This document shows positions 1 to 7,921 of a stretch of 39,043 bases of DNA, piece by piece. The stretch is from Vulcaniibacterium tengchongense. GTDB taxonomy: Bacteria; Pseudomonadota; Gammaproteobacteria; Xanthomonadales; Xanthomonadaceae. The translations under genes were made by a program, and so were the position numbers. The notes beneath the pieces were generated by a model. It was given only the letters and a program-made list of their open reading frames with translations, did not search any database and had not been told where the DNA came from. The stretch covers positions 1 to 39,043 of the forward strand of contig NZ_RKQN01000008.1 of NCBI RefSeq assembly GCF_003814555.1. Reading direction: 5' to 3'. Position 1 is the stretch's first letter, and every line of letters begins with the position of its first letter.

Positions 1-49
1 ATGGTGGGCCGTGTTGGAATCGAACCAACGACCAGCGGATTAAAAGTCC
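1..49. repeat. attL: attL: 49-base direct repeat, left copy
   Basis: Bases 1-49 are identical to 38995-39043. The repeat spans the 3' half of a tRNA-Lys gene on the minus strand, from the anticodon stem to the encoded CCA. Bases after 49 do not continue as a tRNA 5' half, so this copy is a tRNA remnant. Tyrosine integrases commonly recombine in the anticodon stem-loop of a tRNA, which lies at about 36-49 here. Confidence 0.95.
2..49 (-). pseudogene. Truncated tRNA-Lys(TTT) remnant at attL
   Basis: Read on the minus strand this is anticodon stem-loop (anticodon TTT, plus-strand 42-44), variable region, T arm with GGTTCGAATCC, acceptor 3' strand and CCA. The 5' half is missing: the sequence at 50-76 cannot form the D arm or acceptor 5' strand. 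It is the displaced 3' fragment left by integration. Confidence 0.85.
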
Positions 50-87
50 TCTCACCGAAGCACTGAATTCAACGCCTTAGCGTTGTT

Positions 88-151
88 CATTTTCCCGGCA
101 AGGCCGCGCGCAGGCCCTGCCGCTGCTGCGCGATCGCGAGCATTTTCCCGG
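88..151. promoter_or_regulatory. Putative integrase arm-type sites, left arm
   Basis: Two direct copies of CATTTTCCCGG (88-98 and 141-151). Two further copies in the same orientation lie beside attR (38926-38936 and 38938-38948). In the circular phage the four copies would flank the att core on both sides, as arm-type integrase binding sites do. The binding role is inferred from position and repetition only. Confidence 0.55.
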
Positions 152-176
152 TCCGCGGGGCGGGCACAATCATGCG

Positions 177-515
177 ATGCGCGGAGATCTCACACCGCCC
201 GACGCGGACGTACTGCCGCCCCTGCCGGCGCGGTTCGGCTGGCAACTGCCGCATGCGAAGCAGCACCGGCGGCCGTACCCGGAGACCCGCCAGATCGTCG
301 TCGACGGCGAGGGCCCTGCGCTCGCGGCCGTGTCGCCGAAGGACGGCCTGGCCGCGGTTGTGATCGGGCTACACCGAGCGCTCGAAGGCAGCCGGCACTA
401 CCGCACTTTCGCCTCGCGGGACGCCGCGCTCCGGTACGTCGCGGCGTGGGCGTGGAAGTACGCCGACCAGCTGATCGCCGAGATCGAAGAACACCGGTGC
501 CACCGGTGCGACTGA
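177..515 (+). CDS. Hypothetical protein next to attL
   Basis: This 112-residue protein has no family that I recognise. Its C-terminal half (from YRTFASRDAALRYVAAW to the end) looks like an amphipathic helical domain with aromatic residues and ends in a Cys/His-rich tail (HRCHRCD). The ATG at 177 has only a weak purine-rich stretch upstream. A second ATG at 172 is in another frame and gives a less protein-like product. It is the only gene between attL and the repeat array; in the circular phage it would lie just across attP from the cargo operon. Confidence 0.5.
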   Translation: MRGDLTPPDADVLPPLPARFGWQLPHAKQHRRPYPETRQIVVDGEGPALAAVSPKDGLAAVVIGLHRALEGSRHYRTFASRDAALRYVAAWAWKYADQLIAEIEEHRCHRCD

Positions 516-690
516 GTGCGGCCGCAGCCCTTGGCATCCGGCTGCCGCCTGGTGGACGCCGCCGCCGCGCTTCGTTGGCCAGCGGCACGCAGGACCGATG
601 CGCGCGTCGCTCGAGCGTTGGCCAACAATGACTCAGCGGCAGGCGGCGCGCCGCCGCCTTAGTCCAATTTTTCGGATGCCCATCGGAAAC
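516..690. other. Gene-free stretch before the repeat array
   Basis: No convincing ORF, promoter or RNA structure was seen here. Reading frames on either strand are short or are compositional artefacts. AT content rises from about 660 towards the repeat array. Confidence 0.5.
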
Positions 691-966
691 GGGTTACAAA
701 AGTTATCTCCCGAAATTTCGGCCTGAAACCCCAACTGGCTCAATGGCTTATCCATCATTCTTGAAGGTAACAATAGGGTAACGACAGGGTAATGATGTAA
801 CCTTCCGGAGAGGTTACATGCCTCCACCGTGAACCCTTTACAAATCAATAGCTTGCGGATTGATAACCTTCCCGGTAACCGTGGTGTTACCCCGGTCGGT
901 TACATCGAAAACCCTTCCAAATCAATGAGATAGCGGCTCACCCACCCTTCGGGTTACTTGTAACCC
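691..966. repeat. GTTAC/GTAAC repeat array, AT-rich, non-coding
   Basis: Ten copies of the 5-mer GTTAC or its complement GTAAC occur in about 275 bases (starts at 693, 767, 778, 797, 813, 875, 886, 899, 953, 960), mostly extended to GGTTAC, GTAACC or GGTAAC. A longer near-repeat, AACCCTT-CAAATCAAT, occurs at 832-849 and 910-926, each preceded by a GGTTACAT. The stretch is visibly AT-richer than its surroundings and carries no good ORF. Multiple short sites in an AT-rich gene-free region suggest iteron-like binding of a replication, packaging or regulatory protein; which one is unknown. Confidence 0.6.
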
Positions 967-1161
967 GGTTCCGATGGTCATCCGAAAAATTCGCCCTCCC
1001 TGCGGCGCCGCCGAAGGGGCTCAGCGCCGCCTGTACGCGCCGCCGAGGCCGCAGGGTTTCGCAGGGGCGCCGGGGCCTTCGGAACGCCTCTGGCGGCCGC
1101 GCAGGCGCTTGCTGCGAGCGAGACTGCAGGGGTGCGGAAAAAGCAGGGGGTATAGCCCGCA

Positions 1162-1190
1162 GGCGTGGCGGGGGGACGACTGCGCGCGCC
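1162..1190 (+). other. cos: Candidate cos site (P2-type)
   Basis: The sequence GGCGTGGCGGGGGGACGAC at 1162-1180, followed by TGCGCGC, closely resembles the P2 cohesive end as I remember it (GGCGAGGCGGGG..., followed by ACTGCGCGC). It lies on the terminase/portal side of the genome in the same orientation as in P2, where cos precedes the leftward Q gene. Here com and the methyltransferase are inserted between Q and cos. The P2 sequence is from memory, so the exact nick positions are not claimed. Confidence 0.55.
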
Positions 1191-1306
1191 AGGGGCAGCC
1201 CGCGCGGCCCTGGGGTCGGGCGGTCGATCACCCTGCTCGGCGGCTTGGACGCGCGCTCCGCGGCCGCACAGGGCCGCGCGGGCCGGTCGGCGGGGCTCGC
1301 GTGCGC

Positions 1307-1333
1307 AAAAAAAAGCCGCCCCGTAGGGCGGCT
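1307..1333 (-). terminator. Rho-independent terminator of the leftward late operon
   Basis: On the minus strand a perfect 8-bp stem (AGCCGCCC/GGGCGGCT, plus-strand arms 1314-1321 and 1326-1333) with loop TACG is followed by eight Ts. It lies about 25 bases past the methyltransferase stop codon and ends the P-Q-com-methyltransferase transcript. Confidence 0.92.
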
Positions 1334-1358
1334 CTCAGGCGGCGCATGCGGCGGGTGG

Positions 1359-2060
1359 CTATAGCGCGGCGAGGCGTTGGCGGGTCACATCGGCGTAGTG
1401 CTGGGTCAGCTCGCAGCCAACCCAGCGATACCCTTCCAGCTGCGCGGCGACCAGCGTCGTGCCGGAGCCGGCGAAGGGATCGAGGATCCGCCCGCCCTCC
1501 TCGCAGATCCGCACGACCTGGCGCATCAGCTCGGTGGGCTTGCCGGTCAGGTGCAGCTTGTCCGACTTCAGGACCTTCGCCCGGATCACCCCGGGCAGCA
1601 CCGGCGCCCGGCGCGTCAACGGCATCGCGCCCTTGCTGCCCCACACCACGTACTCGGCTTGATTGCGGAAGCGGCCGAGCTGCGGGCGGACACCCTCGGT
1701 CTTGTCCCAGACGACGATGCCGCGCCAGGTGAAGCCCGCGGCCTGCAGCGCGTCGGTAGTGAGCGGCAGCTGCCGCCAGTCGGTGAACAGGCACACCGGT
1801 GCGCCATCCTTCAGCAGCCGCACGCACTCGCTGAGCCAGAGCACCATCCACTGCAGGTGCGATCGCTGGTCGCGTTCGTCGCCGACGAAATCGGCGTGCA
1901 GGTTGGAATCCAGGTACTTCTGCGCCGGCGAGCGCTGCCGCGCCCCAGCGTGGACACCGCCGCTCGCGTACGGCGGGTCCGTGATCAGCGCATCGAAGCT
2001 CCCGGCTTCAAGCGTCGGCAACAACTTCAGGGCGTCGCCCTGCAACAACTGGTTCTCCAT
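1359..2060 (-). CDS. DNA methyltransferase, DPPY type
   Basis: A 233-residue S-adenosylmethionine-dependent amino-methyltransferase of the N6-adenine/N4-cytosine family. Catalytic motif DPPY is at residues 28-31 and the SAM-binding motif DPFAGSGTT at 194-202; catalytic motif before SAM motif is the beta-class order. No restriction partner is nearby, so it is probably an orphan enzyme that modifies phage DNA against host nucleases. It is the last gene of the leftward late operon, and its start lies 53 bases inside the com gene. The best Shine-Dalgarno, GAAGG, ends 8 bases before the ATG and overlaps one arm of a weak potential hairpin (2065-2069 with 2082-2086). Late expression would modify DNA just before packaging. 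The target site cannot be read from sequence. Confidence 0.9.
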   Translation of the reverse strand: MENQLLQGDALKLLPTLEAGSFDALITDPPYASGGVHAGARQRSPAQKYLDSNLHADFVGDERDQRSHLQWMVLWLSECVRLLKDGAPVCLFTDWRQLPLTTDALQAAGFTWRGIVVWDKTEGVRPQLGRFRNQAEYVVWGSKGAMPLTRRAPVLPGVIRAKVLKSDKLHLTGKPTELMRQVVRICEEGGRILDPFAGSGTTLVAAQLEGYRWVGCELTQHYADVTRQRLAAL

Positions 2061-2232
2061 CTATCGAGCCTTCGTCGTATCGCTCGCGGCGATCTGTCGG
2101 GAGGCTCGCGGCCTTCAGGTGGTTGAGCGTGCCGCACCGTGGGCACTTGATCTGCAGCTCGGCGAACTGCGCGGCCTTGGCCAGCAGGCGCGCGCACTCG
2201 CCGCAACGAACGGGGAGGAGCACGACGCGCAT
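2008..2232 (-). CDS. com: Com-family zinc-finger regulator
   Basis: A 74-residue protein with zinc ligands C10-x2-C13 and C30-x2-C33. The pattern VRCGEC..LLAKA......IKCPRCGTLN is typical of the Mu Com family. Mu Com binds mom mRNA and activates its translation, and mom modifies DNA. Here com likewise overlaps a DNA-modification gene and probably controls its translation. It begins directly after the portal stop codon (start at 2232, portal stop at 2234-2236). The C-terminal 30 residues beyond the finger are charged and not conserved to my knowledge. Confidence 0.85.
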   Translation of the reverse strand: MRVVLLPVRCGECARLLAKAAQFAELQIKCPRCGTLNHLKAASLPTDRRERYDEGSIDGEPVVAGRRPEVVADA

Positions 2233-2233
2233 G

Positions 2234-3238
2234 TCAGGCCGCCGGCGGCTCGTAAGGTCGGAAGCGGATCACCTCGTCGCCGACCCAGTCGTTGATCCGC
2301 AGCAGCCGCTTCTGCAGGGGTTCGAGCTCGTTGGCGGCCCAGACCAGCGATGCCTCGCGGATCGAGCCGAAGCCGCCGGCATTCTGCGGCACGATGCCCA
2401 GCAGCTGCGGCGGGATCCGCAGCGACGCGAGCATGTCGTCGCGGGTGATGTTCTTGATCCCGGCGAACTCGTCCTTAGCCGCCACCTCGCTCACCGGAAT
2501 CAGCTGCAGGCCGTCCTTCTTGCCGTTGGGCGAGTACAGGAACAGGTTGCGGAAATTGCCCGGGCCGCGGGCGTTGCGCATCGCCTCGCGCAGCTTGTCG
2601 ACGTCCGCCATATCGGCCTGCGGATCGCTGAGATAGAGGATGAAGCCCGCGTGCGAGCCGTTGTTGTAGTACTTCCGGCGGAACAGCGTCGCCGACTCGT
2701 TGAGCAGCGCGGACTGCAAGGCCGAATACCACTCCGGCAGCCCATAGATCTCCTGGTCGACGTCGGCCTCCCGGAGCTGGCAGACGGTGCCTGGCTTGAA
2801 CTCGTGCTCCTCGCCCCAGCCCCGCACCTGGTAGAACGTCCCCGGCTCCACGCCGCGGCGCATGTACTTCGCCAGGCACGGCTGCAGCCGTGCCGGCGAG
2901 CCGAGCACCGACTGGCGGGTCTCGACGTAGCACATGCCGAAGGTGATCCAGTCCATGGCGAGCTGCTCGAACGCCTCGTGCGACAGCAGCCGGTGCGGCT
3001 GGAAGGTGCGCGCGAGCATGTTGCGCTTGAAGGTCAGCCCGGATTGAAGGTACGCGTTCGAGCGCGTGGTCCGCGAGAGCCCATCGAGCGAGATCGGCGG
3101 CTCGTACCAGCGGCCGTTCGGCACGCACTCGATGTAGTCGAGCAGCCCGCGCGAGTCCAGCACCGGCGTAGGCTCGCCGAAGGTGAAGGCCTCGATGCGC
3201 GCGGTCGTCTCCGCCGCGTGCGAGGGGGTCGGATCCAT
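2234..3238 (-). CDS. Q: Phage portal protein (P2 gpQ family)
   Basis: About 334 residues, close to P2 gpQ (344). It forms the dodecameric ring at the capsid vertex through which DNA enters and to which the tail joins. Family-typical stretches include KYYNNGSHAGFILYLSD, the FRNLFLYSPNGKKDG region, and the C-terminal RIPPQLLGIVPQNAGGFGS region. Start: the ATG at 3238 overlaps the terminase stop as TGATG with GGAG 8 bases upstream; a GTG three bases earlier (3241) is also in frame. Second gene of the leftward late operon and translationally coupled to the terminase. Confidence 0.95.
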   Translation of the reverse strand: MDPTPSHAAETTARIEAFTFGEPTPVLDSRGLLDYIECVPNGRWYEPPISLDGLSRTTRSNAYLQSGLTFKRNMLARTFQPHRLLSHEAFEQLAMDWITFGMCYVETRQSVLGSPARLQPCLAKYMRRGVEPGTFYQVRGWGEEHEFKPGTVCQLREADVDQEIYGLPEWYSALQSALLNESATLFRRKYYNNGSHAGFILYLSDPQADMADVDKLREAMRNARGPGNFRNLFLYSPNGKKDGLQLIPVSEVAAKDEFAGIKNITRDDMLASLRIPPQLLGIVPQNAGGFGSIREASLVWAANELEPLQKRLLRINDWVGDEVIRFRPYEPPAA

Positions 3239-5001
3239 CACATGATCTCCAGAATGCCGGTATTCCGGCCGGTTTGCCCCTCAAGGGGCTCGTTGTGCAA
3301 AGCGTGGAACAGCGCCCACGCGATGTCGGCGTGTCCGGTGTGATCGGAGCGGCCGGCGGTGTAGGTCATATGCCGGCCGCTGGCGGTCATCGTCTTGCGG
3401 ATCGCCATCAGCGACTGCGCCACGTCGGTCCAACCGGCGTCGAACTCCAGGCGGCCGTTGTGGATCACGTCGTAGGCTTTCAGCACCAGTCGCGTCTTCA
3501 CCTCCGGCGAATAGCTGAAGGTGGTCAGTCCCGGGAAGAACTGGCGGACCAGCTGCGCCACGCCCGTGCCCATACCGGTGGTGTCGATGCCGATGTACGT
3601 CACCCAGTAGCGCTGCGTGACGCGGCGAATCGCCTCGGCTTGCGCCGCGAAGTCCATGCCGCGGAACTGGTGGCGTTCCAGCATCCGGAACTTGCCGCCC
3701 GCCACCTGCGGCGGCGCCACGACCACCAACCCGGCGCTGTCGCCGGTCTCGGAGGGGTCGTAGCCCACCCAGACCGCCCGGTCGCCGAACGGCCGCGCCG
3801 CGAACGGCCGGTAGTCGTCCGCCCACTCGACCCAGCTGTCGACCATGCACGGCTGCAGCATCGACAGCGGGAACACGCTCGCGCCGTCGTCGACGAACTC
3901 GCACATCAGCAGGTTCGCGAACGCCTCGGCGCTGTACTCCTCGCGCAGCTCCTCGATGTCGAACAGGTCGCAGCCGCGGCGTGCGGCATCCATGATGGTG
4001 ACGATCTGGCGCCAGATGCGGTCCTCGCACAGGCGGCCGCCTGCGAGGGCGTCGTGGCCGACATCGATCTGGATGCGCTCGGCGGCCGGCCTACCCTTGT
4101 TGCGACGCTCGCCGGTCCAGAACGGATAGGCCTCGTGGGCCATGCTCGATGGCGTGCTGAAGTAGGTTTTGCGCCACTTCTTGTGCATCGCCATGCCGCT
4201 GGCGACCTTGTTCAGCGCTTCGAATCCGTACGTCCAGAAGAACTCGTCGAAGTAGAAGTTGCCGTGATAGCCCTGCGCGGTTCGCGCATTCGTGCCCAGG
4301 AAGTACAGCTCGGCGCCGCCGGCCAGGACGATGCTGTCGCCGCCGGTCAGATCCTTGTCCAGCACCTCGCGCACGAAGGCCTGCATGTAGCCGCGGAACA
4401 GGAACGCCTGGGCCTTGGACGCGCTGAGGAAAATCTGATTGCGGCCCGTCTTGAGCGCGTCGATCAGGGCCTCGCGGGCGAAGTAGTACGTGGCGCCGAT
4501 CTGGCGCGACTTCAGGATGGCGCGCGTGCGCTGGTTGCTGGCCCGGTACCAGTCGCGCTGGTAGTCGAAACAGCCATCGATGAACGCCTGCTCCAGGCGC
4601 TCGATCTCGTCCTCGCTGAACTCGTTCTTCCGGGCCTTTTTCTTCGGCGCCGCGTTGCGGTTGGCGAGGTTCGGATTCAGGTCGGTTTCGGTGCCGCCGG
4701 CCTGGTAGCGCTGGATCCGCGCCTGCCGCTCCAGCTGCCGGTGCAGCAGGTCGATCTCCTTGTAGTCCCCGCCGGTCTTGTCCGGCTTCAGGATCAGCAT
4801 CACCAGCCGCGCCTCCAGGGCGCCGCCGATGCGCTCGACGTTGTCCGCCCGGTCCCACTCGTCGCGGGCCTTCCAGCTGTGTAGAGTCTTCTCCTTCTCC
4901 CCGGTCAATTCGGCGATCTCGCAGATCCGCCGGCCCATCCAGTACAGGAACTTCGCCTGGCGGCGCGTATCCATCGGGAGTTGGGCGGTGACGCTGTTCA
5001 T
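3238..5001 (-). CDS. P: Terminase large (ATPase/nuclease) subunit, gpP
   Basis: 587 residues against 590 in P2 gpP. It cuts DNA at cos and drives packaging into the prohead. The N-terminus has a helix-turn-helix (ICEIAELTGEKEKTLHSWK). The ATPase core has a P-loop-like SRQIGAT, and the Walker B region reads FYFDEFFW. The nuclease domain shows GYDPSETGD, YIGIDTTGMG and the C-terminal HADIAWALFHAL, which are the expected acidic metal ligands. First gene of the leftward late operon, divergent from the scaffold gene, with a shared putative Ogr site at 5048-5066. Confidence 0.96.
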   Translation of the reverse strand: MNSVTAQLPMDTRRQAKFLYWMGRRICEIAELTGEKEKTLHSWKARDEWDRADNVERIGGALEARLVMLILKPDKTGGDYKEIDLLHRQLERQARIQRYQAGGTETDLNPNLANRNAAPKKKARKNEFSEDEIERLEQAFIDGCFDYQRDWYRASNQRTRAILKSRQIGATYYFAREALIDALKTGRNQIFLSASKAQAFLFRGYMQAFVREVLDKDLTGGDSIVLAGGAELYFLGTNARTAQGYHGNFYFDEFFWTYGFEALNKVASGMAMHKKWRKTYFSTPSSMAHEAYPFWTGERRNKGRPAAERIQIDVGHDALAGGRLCEDRIWRQIVTIMDAARRGCDLFDIEELREEYSAEAFANLLMCEFVDDGASVFPLSMLQPCMVDSWVEWADDYRPFAARPFGDRAVWVGYDPSETGDSAGLVVVAPPQVAGGKFRMLERHQFRGMDFAAQAEAIRRVTQRYWVTYIGIDTTGMGTGVAQLVRQFFPGLTTFSYSPEVKTRLVLKAYDVIHNGRLEFDAGWTDVAQSLMAIRKTMTASGRHMTYTAGRSDHTGHADIAWALFHALHNEPLEGQTGRNTGILEIM

Positions 5002-5047
5002 GGGGATAGCGTGCCCACCCTCCCCTCGCGCAAGTAGGCGCGCCTCG

Positions 5048-5066
5048 TGTAAACGCGGCCTTTACA
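5048..5066. promoter_or_regulatory. Putative Ogr-type activator site A, divergent P/O late promoters
   Basis: TGTAAACGCGGCCTTTACA is a palindrome of the form TGTA-N11-TACA. It lies between the divergent terminase and scaffold genes, where P2 has its Ogr-activated PP and PO promoters. Two other palindromes of the same form and total length (19 bases) are at 11311-11329 and 15345-15363. The site role is inferred; P2's own Ogr box has a different sequence and spacing. Confidence 0.6.
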
Positions 5067-5154
5067 TGCAAGCCGCGTTGCCGCTGTTGTTGCGGCTACC
5101 GACCATGAGCCTCAGCGATGCAATCGCATCACGCCCAAACGCGCAGAGGACAGC

Positions 5155-6018
5155 ATGTCGGACAAGGTCAAGAAGTTCCGCTCGAACTGGTTTCGTGTCG
5201 CCGTGGAGGGCGCCACCTGTGACGGGCGCACGATCGAGCGCTCCTGGCTCGAGGATATCGCCAGCTCGTACGACCCGGACAAGTACGGCGCCCGCATCTT
5301 CATCGAGCACATCCGCGGACTGAACCCCGAATGGGGCTTCCGCTGCATGGGCGACGTGCTGGCGGTGAAGACCGATACGGTCAAGATCGACGGCCAGGAC
5401 CGCCTCGCGCTGTTCGCGCAGATCGAGCCGACGCCCGAGTTCGTCGCGATGACGAAGGCGAAGCAGAAGATCTACAGCTCCATCGAAGTAGATCCCAACT
5501 TCGCCGGCACCGGCAAGGCCTACCTCCGCGGCCTGGGCGTGACGGACAGCCCGGCAAGCCTGGGCACCGAGATGATCCAGTTCGCGGCCAGCAACCCCGA
5601 GGCCAGCCCGTTGCGGTCGCGCAAGCAGTCGCCGGGCAACTACTTCAGCGTGGCGATCGAGTCCGACATCGAGTTCGAGGAGGTCGAGGAAAAGCCCAGC
5701 GCCCTCGAAGCCCTGTTCGCACGCTTCGACGCGCTGCTGAAGCCGAAGGCCCCCGAACAGCCCCCGCCGCCGGCGCCGGCCGCCCCCGACCTGGCGACGT
5801 TCACCGAGGCGGTCGCCGCCCTGGGCGAGCACGTGCGCAAGCAGGAGCAGCGCTTCGCCGCCAGCGAGCACGAGAACGCCGACCTGCGGCGGCAGCTGCA
5901 GTCCCTGGCGGCGGACTTCGCAGCGGTCAAGCAGCGGCTGGAAGGCACCGTCGACCACGCCCAGGCGAGCCGGCCGGTCGTGACCGGCGCCGGCCGCGTC
6001 GAACTGACCGACTGCTGA
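5155..6018 (+). CDS. O: Capsid scaffold/maturation protease, gpO
   Basis: 287 residues, like P2 gpO (284). It is an internal scaffold and serine protease that cleaves itself, the capsid and the portal during head maturation. By alignment with P2 gpO from memory, the catalytic triad D19-H48-S107 corresponds to D23 (in TCDGR), H52 (in IEHIRG) and S109 (in YSSIEV). A proline-rich hinge (PPPPAPAAP, about residues 203-211) leads to a coiled-coil C-terminal scaffold domain. First gene of the rightward head operon, downstream of putative Ogr site A. Confidence 0.95.
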   Translation: MSDKVKKFRSNWFRVAVEGATCDGRTIERSWLEDIASSYDPDKYGARIFIEHIRGLNPEWGFRCMGDVLAVKTDTVKIDGQDRLALFAQIEPTPEFVAMTKAKQKIYSSIEVDPNFAGTGKAYLRGLGVTDSPASLGTEMIQFAASNPEASPLRSRKQSPGNYFSVAIESDIEFEEVEEKPSALEALFARFDALLKPKAPEQPPPPAPAAPDLATFTEAVAALGEHVRKQEQRFAASEHENADLRRQLQSLAADFAAVKQRLEGTVDHAQASRPVVTGAGRVELTDC

Positions 6019-6074
6019 GCCGCCGTCGCGCCGCCGCGCCCACACCCCAAACCGCCGCTTTCCCCGGAGCACAC

Positions 6075-7094
6075 ATGCGTAACGACACCCGCCAGCAGTT
6101 CAACGCCTTCACCCAGCAGGTCGCCCAGCTCAACGGCGTGGCGTCGACCGCCGCGACCTTCGCCGTCGAACCCAGCGTCCAGCAGCGCCTGGAGAGCCGC
6201 ATCCAGGAGTCGAGCGAGTTCCTGAGCCAGATCAACATCATCGGCGTCGATGAGCTGAAGGGCGAGAAGCTCGGCCTGGGCGTGAGCGGCACCATCGCCG
6301 GCCGAACCGACACCAGCGCTGGCGCGAAGCGCGAGCCGCGCAACGTGGCGGACCTGTCGGGCCAGGGCTACGAGTGCGCCAAGACCGACTTCGACACGGC
6401 GATCCCGTACGCGTTGCTCGACGCGTGGGCGCGCTTCCCGAACTTCCAGGCGATCCTGCGCGACGCCATCATCAAGCGCCAGGCACTCGACCGCCTGATG
6501 ATCGGCTTCAACGGCGCGAGCGTGGCGCCGACCACCGACCGCACCAGGAATCCGCTGCTGCAGGACGTCAACAAGGGCTGGCTGCAGCAGTACCGCGAAC
6601 ACGCGCCCGAGCGCGTGATGACCGGCGGCGCGACGGCCGGCAAGGTGACCATCGGCGCGGGCGGCGACTACAAGAACATCGACGCGCTGGTCTACGACGC
6701 GGTCAGCTCGCTGATCGAGCCCTGGTTCCGCAAGGACCCGTCGCTGGTGGTGGTGACCGGCCGCGAGCTGGTGCACGACAAGTACTTCCCGCTGGTGAAC
6801 AAGGACCAGCCGGCGACCGAGAAGCTGGCCACCGACATCATCCTGTCCCAGAAGCGCGCCGGCGGCCTGCCGCTCGCCGAGGTGCCGTACATCCCGGACG
6901 GCGCCATCCTCATCACCTCGCTGAAGAACCTGTCGATCTACTGGCAGCGAGGCGGGCGCCGCCGCTACATCAAGGAGGAACCGGAGTCCAACCGGGTTGC
7001 CAACTACGAATCCTCGAACGACGCGTACGTCATCGAGGACTACGGCTTCGGCTGCCTCATCGAGAACGTCGAGATCCTGCCGGAGGCGCCGTAA
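6075..7094 (+). CDS. N: Major capsid protein, gpN
   Basis: 339 residues compared with 357 in P2 gpN. The N-terminus MRNDTRQQFNAFTQQVAQLN matches the family; the first residues up to about 30 are expected to be removed by gpO. Internal stretches such as LSQINIIGVDELKGEKLGLG and RVANYESSNDAYVIEDYG are characteristic of the P2 capsid family. The ATG at 6075 has GGAG nine bases upstream; the reading frame is open far upstream but that part overlaps the scaffold gene and is not protein-like. Confidence 0.95.
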   Translation: MRNDTRQQFNAFTQQVAQLNGVASTAATFAVEPSVQQRLESRIQESSEFLSQINIIGVDELKGEKLGLGVSGTIAGRTDTSAGAKREPRNVADLSGQGYECAKTDFDTAIPYALLDAWARFPNFQAILRDAIIKRQALDRLMIGFNGASVAPTTDRTRNPLLQDVNKGWLQQYREHAPERVMTGGATAGKVTIGAGGDYKNIDALVYDAVSSLIEPWFRKDPSLVVVTGRELVHDKYFPLVNKDQPATEKLATDIILSQKRAGGLPLAEVPYIPDGAILITSLKNLSIYWQRGGRRRYIKEEPESNRVANYESSNDAYVIEDYGFGCLIENVEILPEAP

Positions 7095-7098
7095 GGCC

Positions 7099-7824
7099 AT
7101 GGCCGACAGCCCCGCAAAGCGCCACCTGACCCGCGTGCGGGCAGCCCTGGAGGCTGCCCGCAGGGCGCCCCACGAGTTGATGGCCGGCGCCACCGCTTAC
7201 GAGCAGCACATGGCGATGCTGCAGCAGGACCGCCTGCGGCTGAAGCAGGTGCAATCGGACCAGGGCAAGGCCGAGCTGAAGCGCCAGATGCTGCCGGCGT
7301 ACAGCAGCTACGTCGCCGGCGTGATCGAGGCCGGCAACGGCGCCGCCGACGAGGTGGTCACCACGGTGCTGGTCTGGTGCATCGACGTCGGAGACTACGA
7401 CGAGGCGCTGCGCATCGCGGAGTACGCGCTCAAGCACCGCCTGGCGATGCCCGACCGCTTCGCGCGCACCACCGGCTGCCTGGTCGCGGAGGAGATCGCC
7501 GAGGCCGCGCTGAAGGCGCAGCGCCTGGGCGAGGCCTTCGAGGCGCGGGTCCTCGATCGCGCCGCGGCCCTCACCGCCGACCAGGACATGCCCGACGAGG
7601 TGCGCGCCAAGCTGCACCTGGCGCTGGGCCGGGCCCTGCTGGCCAGTGGCACCGATGAGGCGCCGCCGGCCGCGGTCGACCTTGAAGCCGGCATCGCACA
7701 CCTGCGGCGCGCCATCGACCTGCACAGCAGCTGCGGCGGCAAGAAGGACCTGGAGCGCGCCGAGCGCCTGCTGAAGAAACACGCCGTGTCGCCCCCGGCC
7801 AACGCCGGCGGCGGCAACGGCTAA
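7099..7824 (+). CDS. M: Terminase small (endonuclease) subunit, gpM
   Basis: 241 residues (P2 gpM 247). Partner of gpP in the terminase; in P2 it contributes the cos-cutting activity. It starts MADSPAKRHLTRVRAAL and contains the family stretches LPAYSSYVAGVIEAG and VWCIDVGDYDEALRIAEYALKH. It begins 4 bases after the capsid stop. The order O-N-M-L-X is exactly that of P2. Confidence 0.93.
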   Translation: MADSPAKRHLTRVRAALEAARRAPHELMAGATAYEQHMAMLQQDRLRLKQVQSDQGKAELKRQMLPAYSSYVAGVIEAGNGAADEVVTTVLVWCIDVGDYDEALRIAEYALKHRLAMPDRFARTTGCLVAEEIAEAALKAQRLGEAFEARVLDRAAALTADQDMPDEVRAKLHLALGRALLASGTDEAPPAAVDLEAGIAHLRRAIDLHSSCGGKKDLERAERLLKKHAVSPPANAGGGNG

Positions 7825-7921
7825 CCGAGCGTCCCCACGCAACCCCGCCGGCTCGGGGCCGATCCGCACGACTCTCTCTCCAGTGCGGTGACGCCCCGAC
7901 CACCGGCGACCCACCAGGCCT

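Noticed and set aside
974-1732. 252-codon plus-strand frame
   Set aside because: It overlaps the candidate cos, the terminator and the methyltransferase antisense; the product is Arg/Pro-rich and not protein-like.
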